NCBI RefSeq assembly: GCF_014305095.1
Contig: NZ_JACRUI010000004.1
Location: forward strand, 248,001-312,000
Source of the DNA: Flavobacterium kayseriense
Lineage (GTDB): Bacteria > Bacteroidota > Bacteroidia > Flavobacteriales > Flavobacteriaceae
Direction: 5' to 3'
Length of the DNA stretch: 64,000 nucleotides
The first letter of the stretch is position 1, and each line of letters opens with the position of its first letter. The notes beneath the pieces are model-generated. The model ran no database searches, was not told where the DNA came from, and saw only the letters and a program-made list of their open reading frames with translations. Below, in pieces: positions 18,575 through 26,770 of this stretch. The position numbers were made by a program, and so were the translations under genes.

Positions 18575-18692
18575 AAAAACAACTAAATCTCAGTGTAAAA
18601 CGACTATAAATAAAGGATTTATTTTGTAATTTCCTGCTGCTTTACTATCTTTCGTCACCTATAATTGAGTACAAACCTTAAACATTGACAAA

Positions 18693-20690
18693 ATGTTAGA
18701 AGAAACGAATGATAACCTGCAAGAGGCAGATGGAAATGTAGTAAGCGAATCGATGGAATCCAACCCATCTGAAAACGCTGTAATAGAAGACGCGATAACT
18801 ACTGAAGAAGTAAGTAGCGTAGATGCCAACACGTCAGTAGATGTAGCTGATGCTACTACTGTTGTAGAACACGAAAATCAAAAAGCCTTGAGTGCCATTG
18901 ATGATTCGAATGCCGAGGAAGGTGAGGATGAATCGGTAAGAGAGCGTCATGAGATTCCTATGTTGGAATATGATACCTTATCGATGGAGGCGCTTGTAAC
19001 CGAATTACAAAAACTGGTTGCTACAGACAAGGTACTATCTATAAAAGAACATGTTGAGGAAATAAAGAAAGTATTTTTAGCTAAATTCAATCATTTTATT
19101 GAAGAAAAGAAAGAAGAATTTCATACTGAAAATCCCGATACTACAGAAGATTTTCATTACCACTCTCCGCTTAAGGTGAAATTTGATGAAAGTTATTCGA
19201 AATACAGAGATAATAAAAATGCACATTTTAAGAGCTTACAAACAAATTTACAAACGAATCTAGAAAATAGATTAGCAGTCGTAGAAGAGTTGAAAGAGCT
19301 GATAAATCCCAACGAAAACATTAAGGACACCTTAAAACACTTTAATGAACTGAGAGAACGATGGAAAAATGCAGGTCCGATTCCAAAGGACAAGTACAAC
19401 CACGTGTGGAATAATTACCATTTTCATGTTGAAAATTTTTATGATTACTTGCACCTTGACCGAGAAGCGAGAGATTTAGATTTTAAACACAATCTAGAAT
19501 TGAAGCAGAAAATAGTTGCTCGTGTAGAGGAATTAGTTCAGGAAACAGATGTGAATAAAGCATTTAGGGAATTACAAGATTTACATAAAATTTGGAAAGA
19601 GGACATAGGACCTGTATCAAGAGAACATAGAGATGCGATCTGGAATCAGTTTAGCGATTTGACCAAACAAATGCATGACAAGAGAGAACTTTTATTTGAA
19701 AAAATGAGAGGTACTGAACTTGAAAACTTAGAAAAGAAAAAAGAAATTATAAGCCAAATAGAAACTTTGGCAACGGTGAAAGTTAATGCTCACTCGCAAT
19801 GGTTAGGGCAAATTGAAAAAGTGGAAGCTTTAAGAACTGCTTTTTTTGAAGCTGGAAAAGTTCCGTCAGACGTTAATGAAGCAACCTGGGATGCCTTTAA
19901 GACAGCTGTGAGAAATTTTAACTCTTTTAAAAACTCCTTCTACAAGGATATTAAAAAAGAACAAAACGATAATTTAGCTAAAAAGAATGCACTTGTTGCA
20001 AAAGCACAAGAGCTAAAAGACAGCGAAGATTTTGCTGCTACTACTCCTGTAATGAAACAAATTCAAGAAGAGTGGAAAAAAATAGGTCATGTTCCAAGAA
20101 AATACTCTGATAAAATTTGGGCTGAATTTAAGGCGGCTTGTAATGCCTATTTTGACAATTTAAAAGAACACAAAAGCGAGGATAATGCTGAAGAAGTGGC
20201 TGCTTTTGAAAATAAGAAGGCTTACTTAGAAGAACTACGAGCTTTTCAGTTAGTAGGAGACCATAAAACCGATCTTGACGCTATAAAACTACACATAGAA
20301 AATTGGAAAAATATTGGTAAGGTTCCTTTTCCAAAAAGACATATTGAAGGGAAGTTTAATAAAATATTAGATGCTCTTTTTGACAAGTTAAGCTTAAGTA
20401 AAAAAGATTCTGATATGATGCGTTTTGCCAATAGAATCGACAGCTTGGCAGACAGTAATGATACCAGAAAATTAGAGGGAGAGAAAATTTTTATTATGCG
20501 TAAAATTGAAGAAGTACAAAATGAAATTTTTCAATTAGAGAACAATATTCAGTTTTTTACCAATACGAGAAATGCTAAAAAGGAAAATTCTATTGTTTTA
20601 GAGGTTCGTAAGAACATTGCCATTCACAAAGAAAGTTTAGACACGTGGAAGGAAAAACTAAAGCAATTGCGTAGTTTAAAGCATGAATAA
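18693..20690 (+). CDS. DUF349 domain-containing protein
   Basis: A cytosolic, highly charged helical protein of 665 residues. The first 90 residues are acidic and low complexity (Glu/Asp/Ser-rich). From about 150 to the end it is built of repeated DUF349 units, each with a W-K-x-x-G-x-x-P pattern: ERWKNAGPIPKDKYNHVW, KIWKEDIGPVSREHRDAIW, EEWKKIGHVPRKYSDKIW and ENWKNIGKVPFPKRHIEGKF. The extreme C-terminus is a coiled coil. The family is widespread in Bacteroidota and its function is unknown to me. It is monocistronic: a terminator follows, and the near-consensus TATCTTTC (18646-18653) could be its -7 box. Confidence 0.9.
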   Translation: MLEETNDNLQEADGNVVSESMESNPSENAVIEDAITTEEVSSVDANTSVDVADATTVVEHENQKALSAIDDSNAEEGEDESVRERHEIPMLEYDTLSMEALVTELQKLVATDKVLSIKEHVEEIKKVFLAKFNHFIEEKKEEFHTENPDTTEDFHYHSPLKVKFDESYSKYRDNKNAHFKSLQTNLQTNLENRLAVVEELKELINPNENIKDTLKHFNELRERWKNAGPIPKDKYNHVWNNYHFHVENFYDYLHLDREARDLDFKHNLELKQKIVARVEELVQETDVNKAFRELQDLHKIWKEDIGPVSREHRDAIWNQFSDLTKQMHDKRELLFEKMRGTELENLEKKKEIISQIETLATVKVNAHSQWLGQIEKVEALRTAFFEAGKVPSDVNEATWDAFKTAVRNFNSFKNSFYKDIKKEQNDNLAKKNALVAKAQELKDSEDFAATTPVMKQIQEEWKKIGHVPRKYSDKIWAEFKAACNAYFDNLKEHKSEDNAEEVAAFENKKAYLEELRAFQLVGDHKTDLDAIKLHIENWKNIGKVPFPKRHIEGKFNKILDALFDKLSLSKKDSDMMRFANRIDSLADSNDTRKLEGEKIFIMRKIEEVQNEIFQLENNIQFFTNTRNAKKENSIVLEVRKNIAIHKESLDTWKEKLKQLRSLKHE

Positions 20691-20710
20691 ATAGTTTAAA
20701 ATAAAACCAT

Positions 20711-20746
20711 AAAAACCTCATTCTAGTCATTAGTTTGAGGTTTTTT
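20711..20746 (+). terminator. Terminator after the DUF349 gene
   Basis: Arms AAAAACCTCA (20711-20720) and TGAGGTTTTT (20736-20745) with a 15-nt loop and trailing T residues. Confidence 0.8.
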
Positions 20747-20790
20747 GATGCCTTACTACTACTAATTAGCGTTCATTAGCGTAATTGAAT

Positions 20791-20834
20791 ATGATAATTA
20801 TCATTTTACATCTAGCCTAATTCCTCTATTTTTG
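20791..20834 (+). promoter_or_regulatory. hemN promoter with FNR-like operator
   Basis: A perfect 14-bp palindrome, ATGATAATTATCAT (20791-20804), contains the FNR-type core TGAT-n4-ATCA. A -7 box, TATTTTTG (20827-20834), has its centre exactly 33 bp downstream, putting the operator at about -41.5, the class II activation position. The same spacing recurs at two other sites in this island. Confidence 0.7.
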
Positions 20835-20855
20835 AGGGAAGTAAAAAGACAGATT

Positions 20856-22220
20856 ATGAAAAATTCCCTGATTCAAAAATACAATGTTCCAGGTCCTAGA
20901 TACACTAGTTACCCTACCGTTCCTTACTGGAACGAAGCTGACTTTACTTATGAAACTTGGATAGAAACTTTTAAGAAATCTTTTATTGAAAGTAATAGCA
21001 ACGAAGGCGTTAGTTTATACATTCATCTGCCGTTTTGTGAAAGCATGTGTACTTTTTGTGGTTGCAATAAACGAATTACAAAAAATCATGATGTAGAGCA
21101 TCCTTATTTAGAAGCAATCATAAAAGAATGGAGTTTGTACTGCAAATTACTTGACGAAAAACCCATTATCAAAGAAATTCATTTAGGGGGAGGCACACCT
21201 ACTTTTTTCTCTCCTAAAAATTTAGAAGACTTGATCAACGGTATCTTTAGCTATGCTGCAAAAGCACCCAATTATGAATTTAGTTTTGAAGGTCACCCAA
21301 ACAATACTTCCCACGCTCATTTACAAAAACTCTATGATTTAGGATTTAGACGGGTTAGTTTTGGCGTTCAAGATTATTCGCCTAAAGTACAAAAAGCCAT
21401 CCATAGAGAACAACCGTTTCATAATGTAGCTAAAGTTACTTTTTGGGCTAGAGAAATAGGCTATACTTCAATTGGTCATGACATTATTTTTGGACTTCCC
21501 TTCCAAACTGTAGAGGATGTGATTGACACTATAGAGAAAACAAAATCCTTGCAACCAGATAGACTTGCATTTTATAGTTATGCTCATGTCCCGTGGATTA
21601 AAGGTAATGGACAACGCGGTTTTAAAGACGAAGACATCCCTCAAGATCAAGAGAAAAGACAATTGTACCAGGTAGGAAAAGAATTATTACTTAAGAATGG
21701 CTATCATGAAATAGGTATGGATCATTTTGCTCTAGAAACGGACTCATTATACACTGCTTTTAAAAATGGAGCATTGCACCGTAATTTCATGGGATACAGC
21801 GCCTCTAAAACAAAACTAATGATTGGACTAGGGGTTTCATCGATAAGCGATAGCTGGTATAGCTTTGCGCAAAATGAAAAAAACTTAGAGGACTATTACC
21901 AATTGTTAGAATGGGACAAATTACCTATTTACAGAGGTCACTTATTAACCACCGAAGATCTTATTATCAGAAAGCATATTTTGAACCTAATGTGCCAATT
22001 TGAAACATCATGGAAAGAGCGCAGTACCTATTTTAAGGAAATTCCAGAGATAGTAATAGAGCTAAAAGAGATGGAAGATGATGGATTAGTTGTATTGAAT
22101 AAAGAGGGAATGCAAGTTACAGAGGCTGGTAAACCTTATGTGCGTAACATTTGTATGGCGTTTGATGTGCTATTAAAACGAAAAGCACCAGATACAAAAT
22201 TATTCTCTATGACAATATAA
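20856..22220 (+). CDS. hemN: Oxygen-independent coproporphyrinogen III oxidase
   Basis: Radical SAM enzyme that decarboxylates coproporphyrinogen III without oxygen in haem synthesis. It has 454 residues. The 4Fe-4S motif is CESMCTFCGC near residue 55. GGGTPTF (SAM binding), the HGxN-like GHPNNT, and a C-terminal HemN domain ending in VRNICMAFDVLL support hemN rather than a HemW-type chaperone. The start is taken at ATG 20856; an upstream in-frame TTG at 20832 falls inside the -7 box and would not be in the mRNA. FNR control fits its use at low oxygen beside the cco genes. Confidence 0.95.
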   Translation: MKNSLIQKYNVPGPRYTSYPTVPYWNEADFTYETWIETFKKSFIESNSNEGVSLYIHLPFCESMCTFCGCNKRITKNHDVEHPYLEAIIKEWSLYCKLLDEKPIIKEIHLGGGTPTFFSPKNLEDLINGIFSYAAKAPNYEFSFEGHPNNTSHAHLQKLYDLGFRRVSFGVQDYSPKVQKAIHREQPFHNVAKVTFWAREIGYTSIGHDIIFGLPFQTVEDVIDTIEKTKSLQPDRLAFYSYAHVPWIKGNGQRGFKDEDIPQDQEKRQLYQVGKELLLKNGYHEIGMDHFALETDSLYTAFKNGALHRNFMGYSASKTKLMIGLGVSSISDSWYSFAQNEKNLEDYYQLLEWDKLPIYRGHLLTTEDLIIRKHILNLMCQFETSWKERSTYFKEIPEIVIELKEMEDDGLVVLNKEGMQVTEAGKPYVRNICMAFDVLLKRKAPDTKLFSMTI

Positions 22221-22273
22221 TGACTGATTTAGTTCTTTTTTTATCGTATCAGGCGTAGTAAAAACATTATGAT

Positions 22274-22376
22274 GGTTCTCGACTCCGCTCGAACTGACAA
22301 ATTCCTGCCCTTTTGAACTGATTATTGAAATGTGGTCGAACTAACAATTGGGGAGTATTCTAATTGACAATTGGGC
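22274..22376. repeat. Intergenic repeat-like stretch with degenerate units
   Basis: The core CTCGACTCCGCTCGAACTGAC (22279-22298 region) contains TCGA inverted around CTCCGC. It is followed by degenerate repeats of the type GAACTGA-CAATTG at about 22315, 22335 and 22365. Similar TCGACTCCGCTCGAA words are, from memory, scattered in flavobacterial intergenic DNA. No coding potential is seen. Confidence 0.4.
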
Positions 22377-22422
22377 TCTATATAAAAGGGAATGTTAAAA
22401 ATTAAACTTCAACAGTACAGTA

Positions 22423-22469
22423 AAAATTCGCAAATTAAGATTTTAATAAAATCTTAATTTGCGAATTTT
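22423..22469. terminator. Strong bidirectional terminator between hemN and ydcH
   Basis: Perfect 22-bp arms (22423-22444 and 22448-22469) with a 3-nt loop; the arm ends are AAAA/TTTT, so it can act on both strands. It separates the convergent hemN and ydcH transcripts. Confidence 0.85.
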
Positions 22470-22497
22470 AGTTTTCTAAAGAAAGTAAGTTACTGTT

Positions 22498-22731
22498 CTA
22501 TTCTTTATTTAGCATTGCATACAATTCATCTTTCAAAAACAATAGTTTGGCTTTTAATTCATGTGCATGCCCATCAGTAACCACCTCTGTATCTGTATTA
22601 ACGCGGTGTACTTCATGTTCCATTTCATTATATTCATCAAATAATTTTCTAAAATGTGCATCACTTTGTTTCATTTCGTGAATTTTCTCAGCGTATTCTG
22701 GGAATTCGTGTACTAGATCATGTCTTTCCAT
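22498..22731 (-). CDS. YdcH/DUF465 family small protein
   Basis: A 77-residue helical hairpin protein rich in His and Glu (MERHDLVHEFPEYAEKIHEM, FDEYNEMEHEVHRV, KDELYAML) that matches the DUF465/YdcH family. The function of this family is not established. It is the last gene downstream of the cco assembly genes, 35 bp after the SafE-like gene, so it may share their low-oxygen expression. Confidence 0.85.
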   Translation of the reverse strand: MERHDLVHEFPEYAEKIHEMKQSDAHFRKLFDEYNEMEHEVHRVNTDTEVVTDGHAHELKAKLLFLKDELYAMLNKE

Positions 22732-22766
22732 GTTGGTTAGTTTTATATTAAATTAAAATGCTTTTT

Positions 22767-23468
22767 TCAATGACAATTGGGTTCGGCTTGTACAAACAAG
22801 CTCATATTAGAAGGGGAAACATAAGGAATCCCTAATCCTAAACCTCTTAAAATAAACAAACACCCTATAAAAACAGCAACATAAGGAATTGCTTTTTGAA
22901 TCCTGTTTCGAAGTGGTATTGTAACAAATGAATTCACATAAACCACTGCACTCATCATAGGAACCGTCCCTAGTCCAAATAATACCATATACACTACTCC
23001 TAGACTTGCTGATTGCATGGCTATTGCACCAAAAAGTGCCACATACACCATACCACAAGGTAAAAAGCCATTTAACAAACCAATTGTAAATAGGGATTTG
23101 TAACTTTTATTTTTGAACTGAGCACCAAGATGCTGTTTTACATTAGAAATTAATTTGAATACTGGCTTTGAAAAGTTGTATTTAGCAAACGATCTCTCAG
23201 GAACGAGTACTACTACTATCATTGCTACTCCAATAAATATCGACATATTTTGTTGTAGTCCAGCCATAAAAAAACCCTTTCCTACTAAACCAAAAATCAA
23301 TCCTATAGTACCATAAGCAGCTAGTCTACCTAAATGATAGGTAATGATTTGAATTGCTTTTTTTGTTTTATTATTGCGATCCACAGGCAGCATCATCGCA
23401 ATAGGACCACACATCCCAACGCAATGCAAACTACTTATTAATCCAAACAAGAAAGCGGTGTACAGCAT
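22767..23468 (-). CDS. SafE/TauE-like membrane protein of the cco assembly cluster
   Basis: A polytopic membrane protein of 233 residues with about six helices. The motif LHCVGMCGPIAMMLP at residues 15-30 and GFLPCGMVYVALFGA near 140 match the cytochrome-biogenesis branch (COG2836-like) of the TauE/SafE superfamily rather than anion exporters. Cys in HCxGMCG and PCG may bind or move copper or redox equivalents. It sits between fixH and ydcH in the cco run, which supports a role in maturing the cbb3 oxidase. Confidence 0.85.
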   Translation of the reverse strand: MLYTAFLFGLISSLHCVGMCGPIAMMLPVDRNNKTKKAIQIITYHLGRLAAYGTIGLIFGLVGKGFFMAGLQQNMSIFIGVAMIVVVLVPERSFAKYNFSKPVFKLISNVKQHLGAQFKNKSYKSLFTIGLLNGFLPCGMVYVALFGAIAMQSASLGVVYMVLFGLGTVPMMSAVVYVNSFVTIPLRNRIQKAIPYVAVFIGCLFILRGLGLGIPYVSPSNMSLFVQAEPNCH

Positions 23469-23543
23469 TTTAATATTTTTGAATTAAGATCTACTTAGAA
23501 ATTTAGTTTCTTAGCAGCTCTGAAACATTGATACTTCAATAAT

Positions 23544-24044
23544 CTAATCTATATAAAGTGTCTCTTTACTTAAGTATGCTTTTCCGTTATACTCCCATTC
23601 CATATTAATATCCCATCGACCGCCTACCAATTTTGATTTAGGTATGAGCAAAGTTGGATTAGATAGCGAAATGGGAATTTCAAAATCTAAATTTTTCATA
23701 GACGGTCTATATAAGGATACTTTACCTTTAATTTTACTTGGCTCAAATACAGTAGGGAATTCTAAAGTAACGCCTTCAGTTGTTTTAGTGAATGTAGGCT
23801 TTTGGGTTAAATCATGCGCATTTTGAACGCGTACCATTTCGTCACCAAATTTAGCGTCGTGCTTGTAATACTCTTCGACTACTAATTCGTTATCATATTT
23901 AGAATTAGATTGTACTTTAATCACGAAATACAAAATGAAGGACATAAAAAGCGCTATTGCAATCACAATTCCGCCCCCCCAATTAATTCTAAATTTCTTT
24001 TTATCGCTGGTAATTGCCGAAGTTTCGTTACTATAATTTTCCAT
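23544..24044 (-). CDS. fixH: FixH family cbb3 oxidase assembly protein
   Basis: A 166-residue protein with one N-terminal membrane helix (about 23-43) and a periplasmic domain of beta strands. It matches FixH/CcoH, which stabilises the cbb3 oxidase during assembly. The motif EEYYKHDAKFGDEMVRVQNAHDL after the helix is typical of Bacteroidota FixH. It lies 48 bp downstream of ccoG. Confidence 0.88.
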   Translation of the reverse strand: MENYSNETSAITSDKKKFRINWGGGIVIAIALFMSFILYFVIKVQSNSKYDNELVVEEYYKHDAKFGDEMVRVQNAHDLTQKPTFTKTTEGVTLEFPTVFEPSKIKGKVSLYRPSMKNLDFEIPISLSNPTLLIPKSKLVGGRWDINMEWEYNGKAYLSKETLYID

Positions 24045-24092
24045 TATTTCTCTAGGTTCACTATATTAATATTATGCTGATTTTTTATATAA

Positions 24093-25511
24093 TTAGTCAA
24101 AAGATCGCGGACTTAAGAAACTCGTTACGGCAGTTTCTATTCTTCTATCGCCTTCATATACTTCAATCCTCAATTTGGTCTTATCACTTTCTAATAAATA
24201 CTGATTGACTTCGATAAACATCGTCCCGCTAGTCATTCCCTGTTTCACTACTTTTAAATGTTGGTTACCCACAAGTTTAAGTGTTCCTTTTATTCCTACC
24301 AATTCAAAATGAATGTCTTTAAAATCATTATTTGTTTTATTAATCACTTTGTAGGTATACACATTGCTAATATTATCACCTTTATGTTCAAATAATTGCC
24401 CAGGCAATCTTAAAATAACAGCCTCAACTTCAGTACGTAAAAACAATAACCCTGTCAAAATACCAACTAATATTAATAAAATAGCTGAATACCCTTTCAT
24501 TCTAGCGGTAAACTTAAAAGGCTCTTTTTTCTCTATTTCGTCTTCAGAGGCATAGCGAATCAATCCTTTTGGCAGACCTACGGTTTCCATAATCACATCA
24601 CATTCATCAATACATGCGGTACAGTTTACACATTCTAATTGTGTACCGTTACGAATATCGATTCCAGTAGGACAAACATTTACACATTGTTTACAATCAA
24701 TGCAATCCCCTTTTCCCGTAGTAGCTCTATCCTCTTGCTTACTGAATTTAGCTCTTCCTGCTTCTTTTTCGCCACGTACAAAATCGTAAGCAACATTAAT
24801 TGATTTATTATCTAGCAAGACCCCTTGCAATCTTCCGTAAGGACATGCAATAATGCAGACTTGCTCTCTAAACCATACAAATATAAAATAGAAAACTCCA
24901 GTAAAAATAGATAGTGCAATTAAGGTACTGGTATGTGTTTCCGGTCCATCTTCAATCATTTGGATTAGCTCATCACTACCAATTAAATAAGCCAAAAACA
25001 CATTGGCAATAGCGAAAGAAATAATAAGAAAAATAAACCATTTGATGCCTTTCTTTCTTATTTTTTCGGCATTCCATTCTTGTTTTGACAACCTGATTTG
25101 GGCACCACGATCTCCTTCTATCCAATATTCAATTCTTCTAAAAACCATTTCTAGAAATATGGTTTGGGGACAAATCCATCCACAAAAAATGCGCCCAAAA
25201 ATCACTGTAAACAAAATCACAAAGACTACGCCTACGATCATAAACAAAACAAAAATGTAAAAATCTTGTGGCCAAAAAGGAAATCCAAAAATATTAAAAC
25301 GGCGTTCTAATATGTTGAATAACATGAATTGGTTACCATTAATCTTTATAAACGGATTGGCAACTAAAACAACCAGTAAAAAATAACTTACCCATTTGCG
25401 ATAATCATAGAACTTGCCAGAGGGCTTCTTGGGAAAAATAAATTTTCTTTTACCTTCTTGATCAATAGTTCCAATTGTATCTCTAAACGCTTCGTCTGGT
25501 AATTTTGACAT
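24093..25511 (-). CDS. ccoG: cbb3 oxidase accessory iron-sulfur protein CcoG
   Basis: A membrane ferredoxin-like protein of 472 residues (RdxA/FixG family), thought to reduce copper for the cbb3 oxidase. Helices lie at about 35-55, 85-110, 160-180, 195-215 and 340-360. Two 4Fe-4S motifs follow the CPYGRLQ signature: CIDCKQCVNVCP and CVNCTACIDECD, at about 265-305. The C-terminal third is an Ig-like periplasmic domain (FixG C-terminal). Confidence 0.95.
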   Translation of the reverse strand: MSKLPDEAFRDTIGTIDQEGKRKFIFPKKPSGKFYDYRKWVSYFLLVVLVANPFIKINGNQFMLFNILERRFNIFGFPFWPQDFYIFVLFMIVGVVFVILFTVIFGRIFCGWICPQTIFLEMVFRRIEYWIEGDRGAQIRLSKQEWNAEKIRKKGIKWFIFLIISFAIANVFLAYLIGSDELIQMIEDGPETHTSTLIALSIFTGVFYFIFVWFREQVCIIACPYGRLQGVLLDNKSINVAYDFVRGEKEAGRAKFSKQEDRATTGKGDCIDCKQCVNVCPTGIDIRNGTQLECVNCTACIDECDVIMETVGLPKGLIRYASEDEIEKKEPFKFTARMKGYSAILLILVGILTGLLFLRTEVEAVILRLPGQLFEHKGDNISNVYTYKVINKTNNDFKDIHFELVGIKGTLKLVGNQHLKVVKQGMTSGTMFIEVNQYLLESDKTKLRIEVYEGDRRIETAVTSFLSPRSFD

Positions 25512-25581
25512 TTTGATTGGTATTTTAATTCTACCTTCTGATACCGTTTATTTGACATCAAAAGCTAGTGAATCAGTGCTA

Positions 25582-26484
25582 TTACTTTTCTGCGGGAGCT
25601 GCTACTACTTCCTCTACCCAAATTTCACCATCTGGTGCTTTTGGGTCTACGGGATTACTTCCTTTAAGAGAAATAACATAACTTGCTACCTTTTGCATTT
25701 CTTTAGGTTTTAAAGTTCCTTTCCAAGAAATCATTCCTTTACCATCACGACCACCATTAACAAGAGTGTGAAAAATATTTTTAATTCCGCCACCTAAAAT
25801 CCAGTTATCATCGGTCAAGTTAGGACCAATTTGACCTCCTCCATCAGCTCTATGACAAGCAGCACAATTAGTCATGAAAATAGTTTTTCCCTCCGCTAAA
25901 TCAGCAGGTTCAGTAAGTAAAGTAACTGTTTTTTCATCAATTAAATCTGGAGCAGTCTTCATATACTCTGCTACATCAATTTTAGCTTGAGCCAACTCTT
26001 TTTGCAACTCCATTTCTTGATTATCTGCTCCCATTACTTCAAAACGCACTAAATAGATAACTCCAAAAACGATACTAGCATAAAACAAATAGACCCACCA
26101 TGGGGGTAAATTATTATCTAACTCCTTGATACCATCATAATCATGATCTAATAATATATCAAGTTCGTTTTCAATAGGTTCAGTTTTGGTTAATTTTTGC
26201 ATTAAATTTTTGAACCAAACACTTTCCTTATAGCTTATAGTAGCAACGACCTCTAATTGAGTTTTTTGTTGCTCTGTAAGCAACTGATATGTAATATTGT
26301 CTATTGCACTAATGGTGATCTCTATTGCTATTAAAAGAAATAGAAATACAAATAAGAATAAAGAAACCATAGGGTACCTTATGAATGCCGGCTGCTCACC
26401 TGAATCTATAAAGTATTCCATTGCGCCAAACACGAAAAAGAAAATTACGGGTACTCTTACGTATACTGGGATTAATTTTTTCAT
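25582..26484 (-). CDS. ccoP: cbb3 cytochrome oxidase subunit III, mono-haem form
   Basis: A cytochrome c subunit of 300 residues that passes electrons to the cbb3 core. Two N-terminal helices (about 10-25 and 38-60), a cytosolic stretch, and a third helix (about 128-148, PPWWVYLFYASIVFGV) precede one periplasmic cytochrome c domain. It has a single CxxCH motif, CAACH (207-211), with axial Met251. Canonical proteobacterial CcoP has two haem motifs, so this is a shorter electron path. Confidence 0.93.
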   Translation of the reverse strand: MKKLIPVYVRVPVIFFFVFGAMEYFIDSGEQPAFIRYPMVSLFLFVFLFLLIAIEITISAIDNITYQLLTEQQKTQLEVVATISYKESVWFKNLMQKLTKTEPIENELDILLDHDYDGIKELDNNLPPWWVYLFYASIVFGVIYLVRFEVMGADNQEMELQKELAQAKIDVAEYMKTAPDLIDEKTVTLLTEPADLAEGKTIFMTNCAACHRADGGGQIGPNLTDDNWILGGGIKNIFHTLVNGGRDGKGMISWKGTLKPKEMQKVASYVISLKGSNPVDPKAPDGEIWVEEVVAAPAEK

Positions 26485-26508
26485 TTTAATTATTTTGAAA
26501 TTATACTT

Positions 26509-26679
26509 TTATTTATCGTTCAATGGCATTTGACTCAACTCCTCAATCTTTTCTTTTTTATAAGAGAAGACCCAAATTCCTAATCCTACAAAAAAGATAA
26601 AGAAAATCAATAATGACATAATGGGATAAATCGCAACACCTGCGATAGTTTCCATATTGTGTTTTACTTGTTCGAACAT
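26509..26679 (-). CDS. ccoQ: CcoQ-like small subunit of the cbb3 oxidase
   Basis: A 56-residue protein, MFEQVKHNMETIAGVAIYPI onward, with one membrane helix (about 16-38) and a charged C-terminus (YKKEKIEELSQ). Size, topology and position between ccoNO and ccoP match CcoQ, which stabilises the complex. It starts at ATG 26679 and stops 24 bp before the ccoP start. Confidence 0.8.
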   Translation of the reverse strand: MFEQVKHNMETIAGVAIYPIMSLLIFFIFFVGLGIWVFSYKKEKIEELSQMPLNDK

Positions 26680-26702
26680 ATGTATATATATTTAATTTCT
26701 AA

Positions 26703-26766
26703 GGCGTAAAGTTTCAAAGTGTTTGGATTAGAAAATCTATAGCCTCTGACTTTGAAACTTTGCGGC
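26703..26766. repeat. Palindromic repeat inside the cco operon
   Basis: Arms AAAGTTTCAAAGT (26708-26720) and ACTTTGAAACTTT (26749-26761) are perfect inverted repeats. Pairing extends outward with mismatches to 26703 and 26766 (GGCGT against GCGGC), around a 28-nt loop. It lies between ccoNO and ccoQ and would form a stable hairpin in the operon mRNA. Confidence 0.6.
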
Positions 26767-26770
26767 TCAA

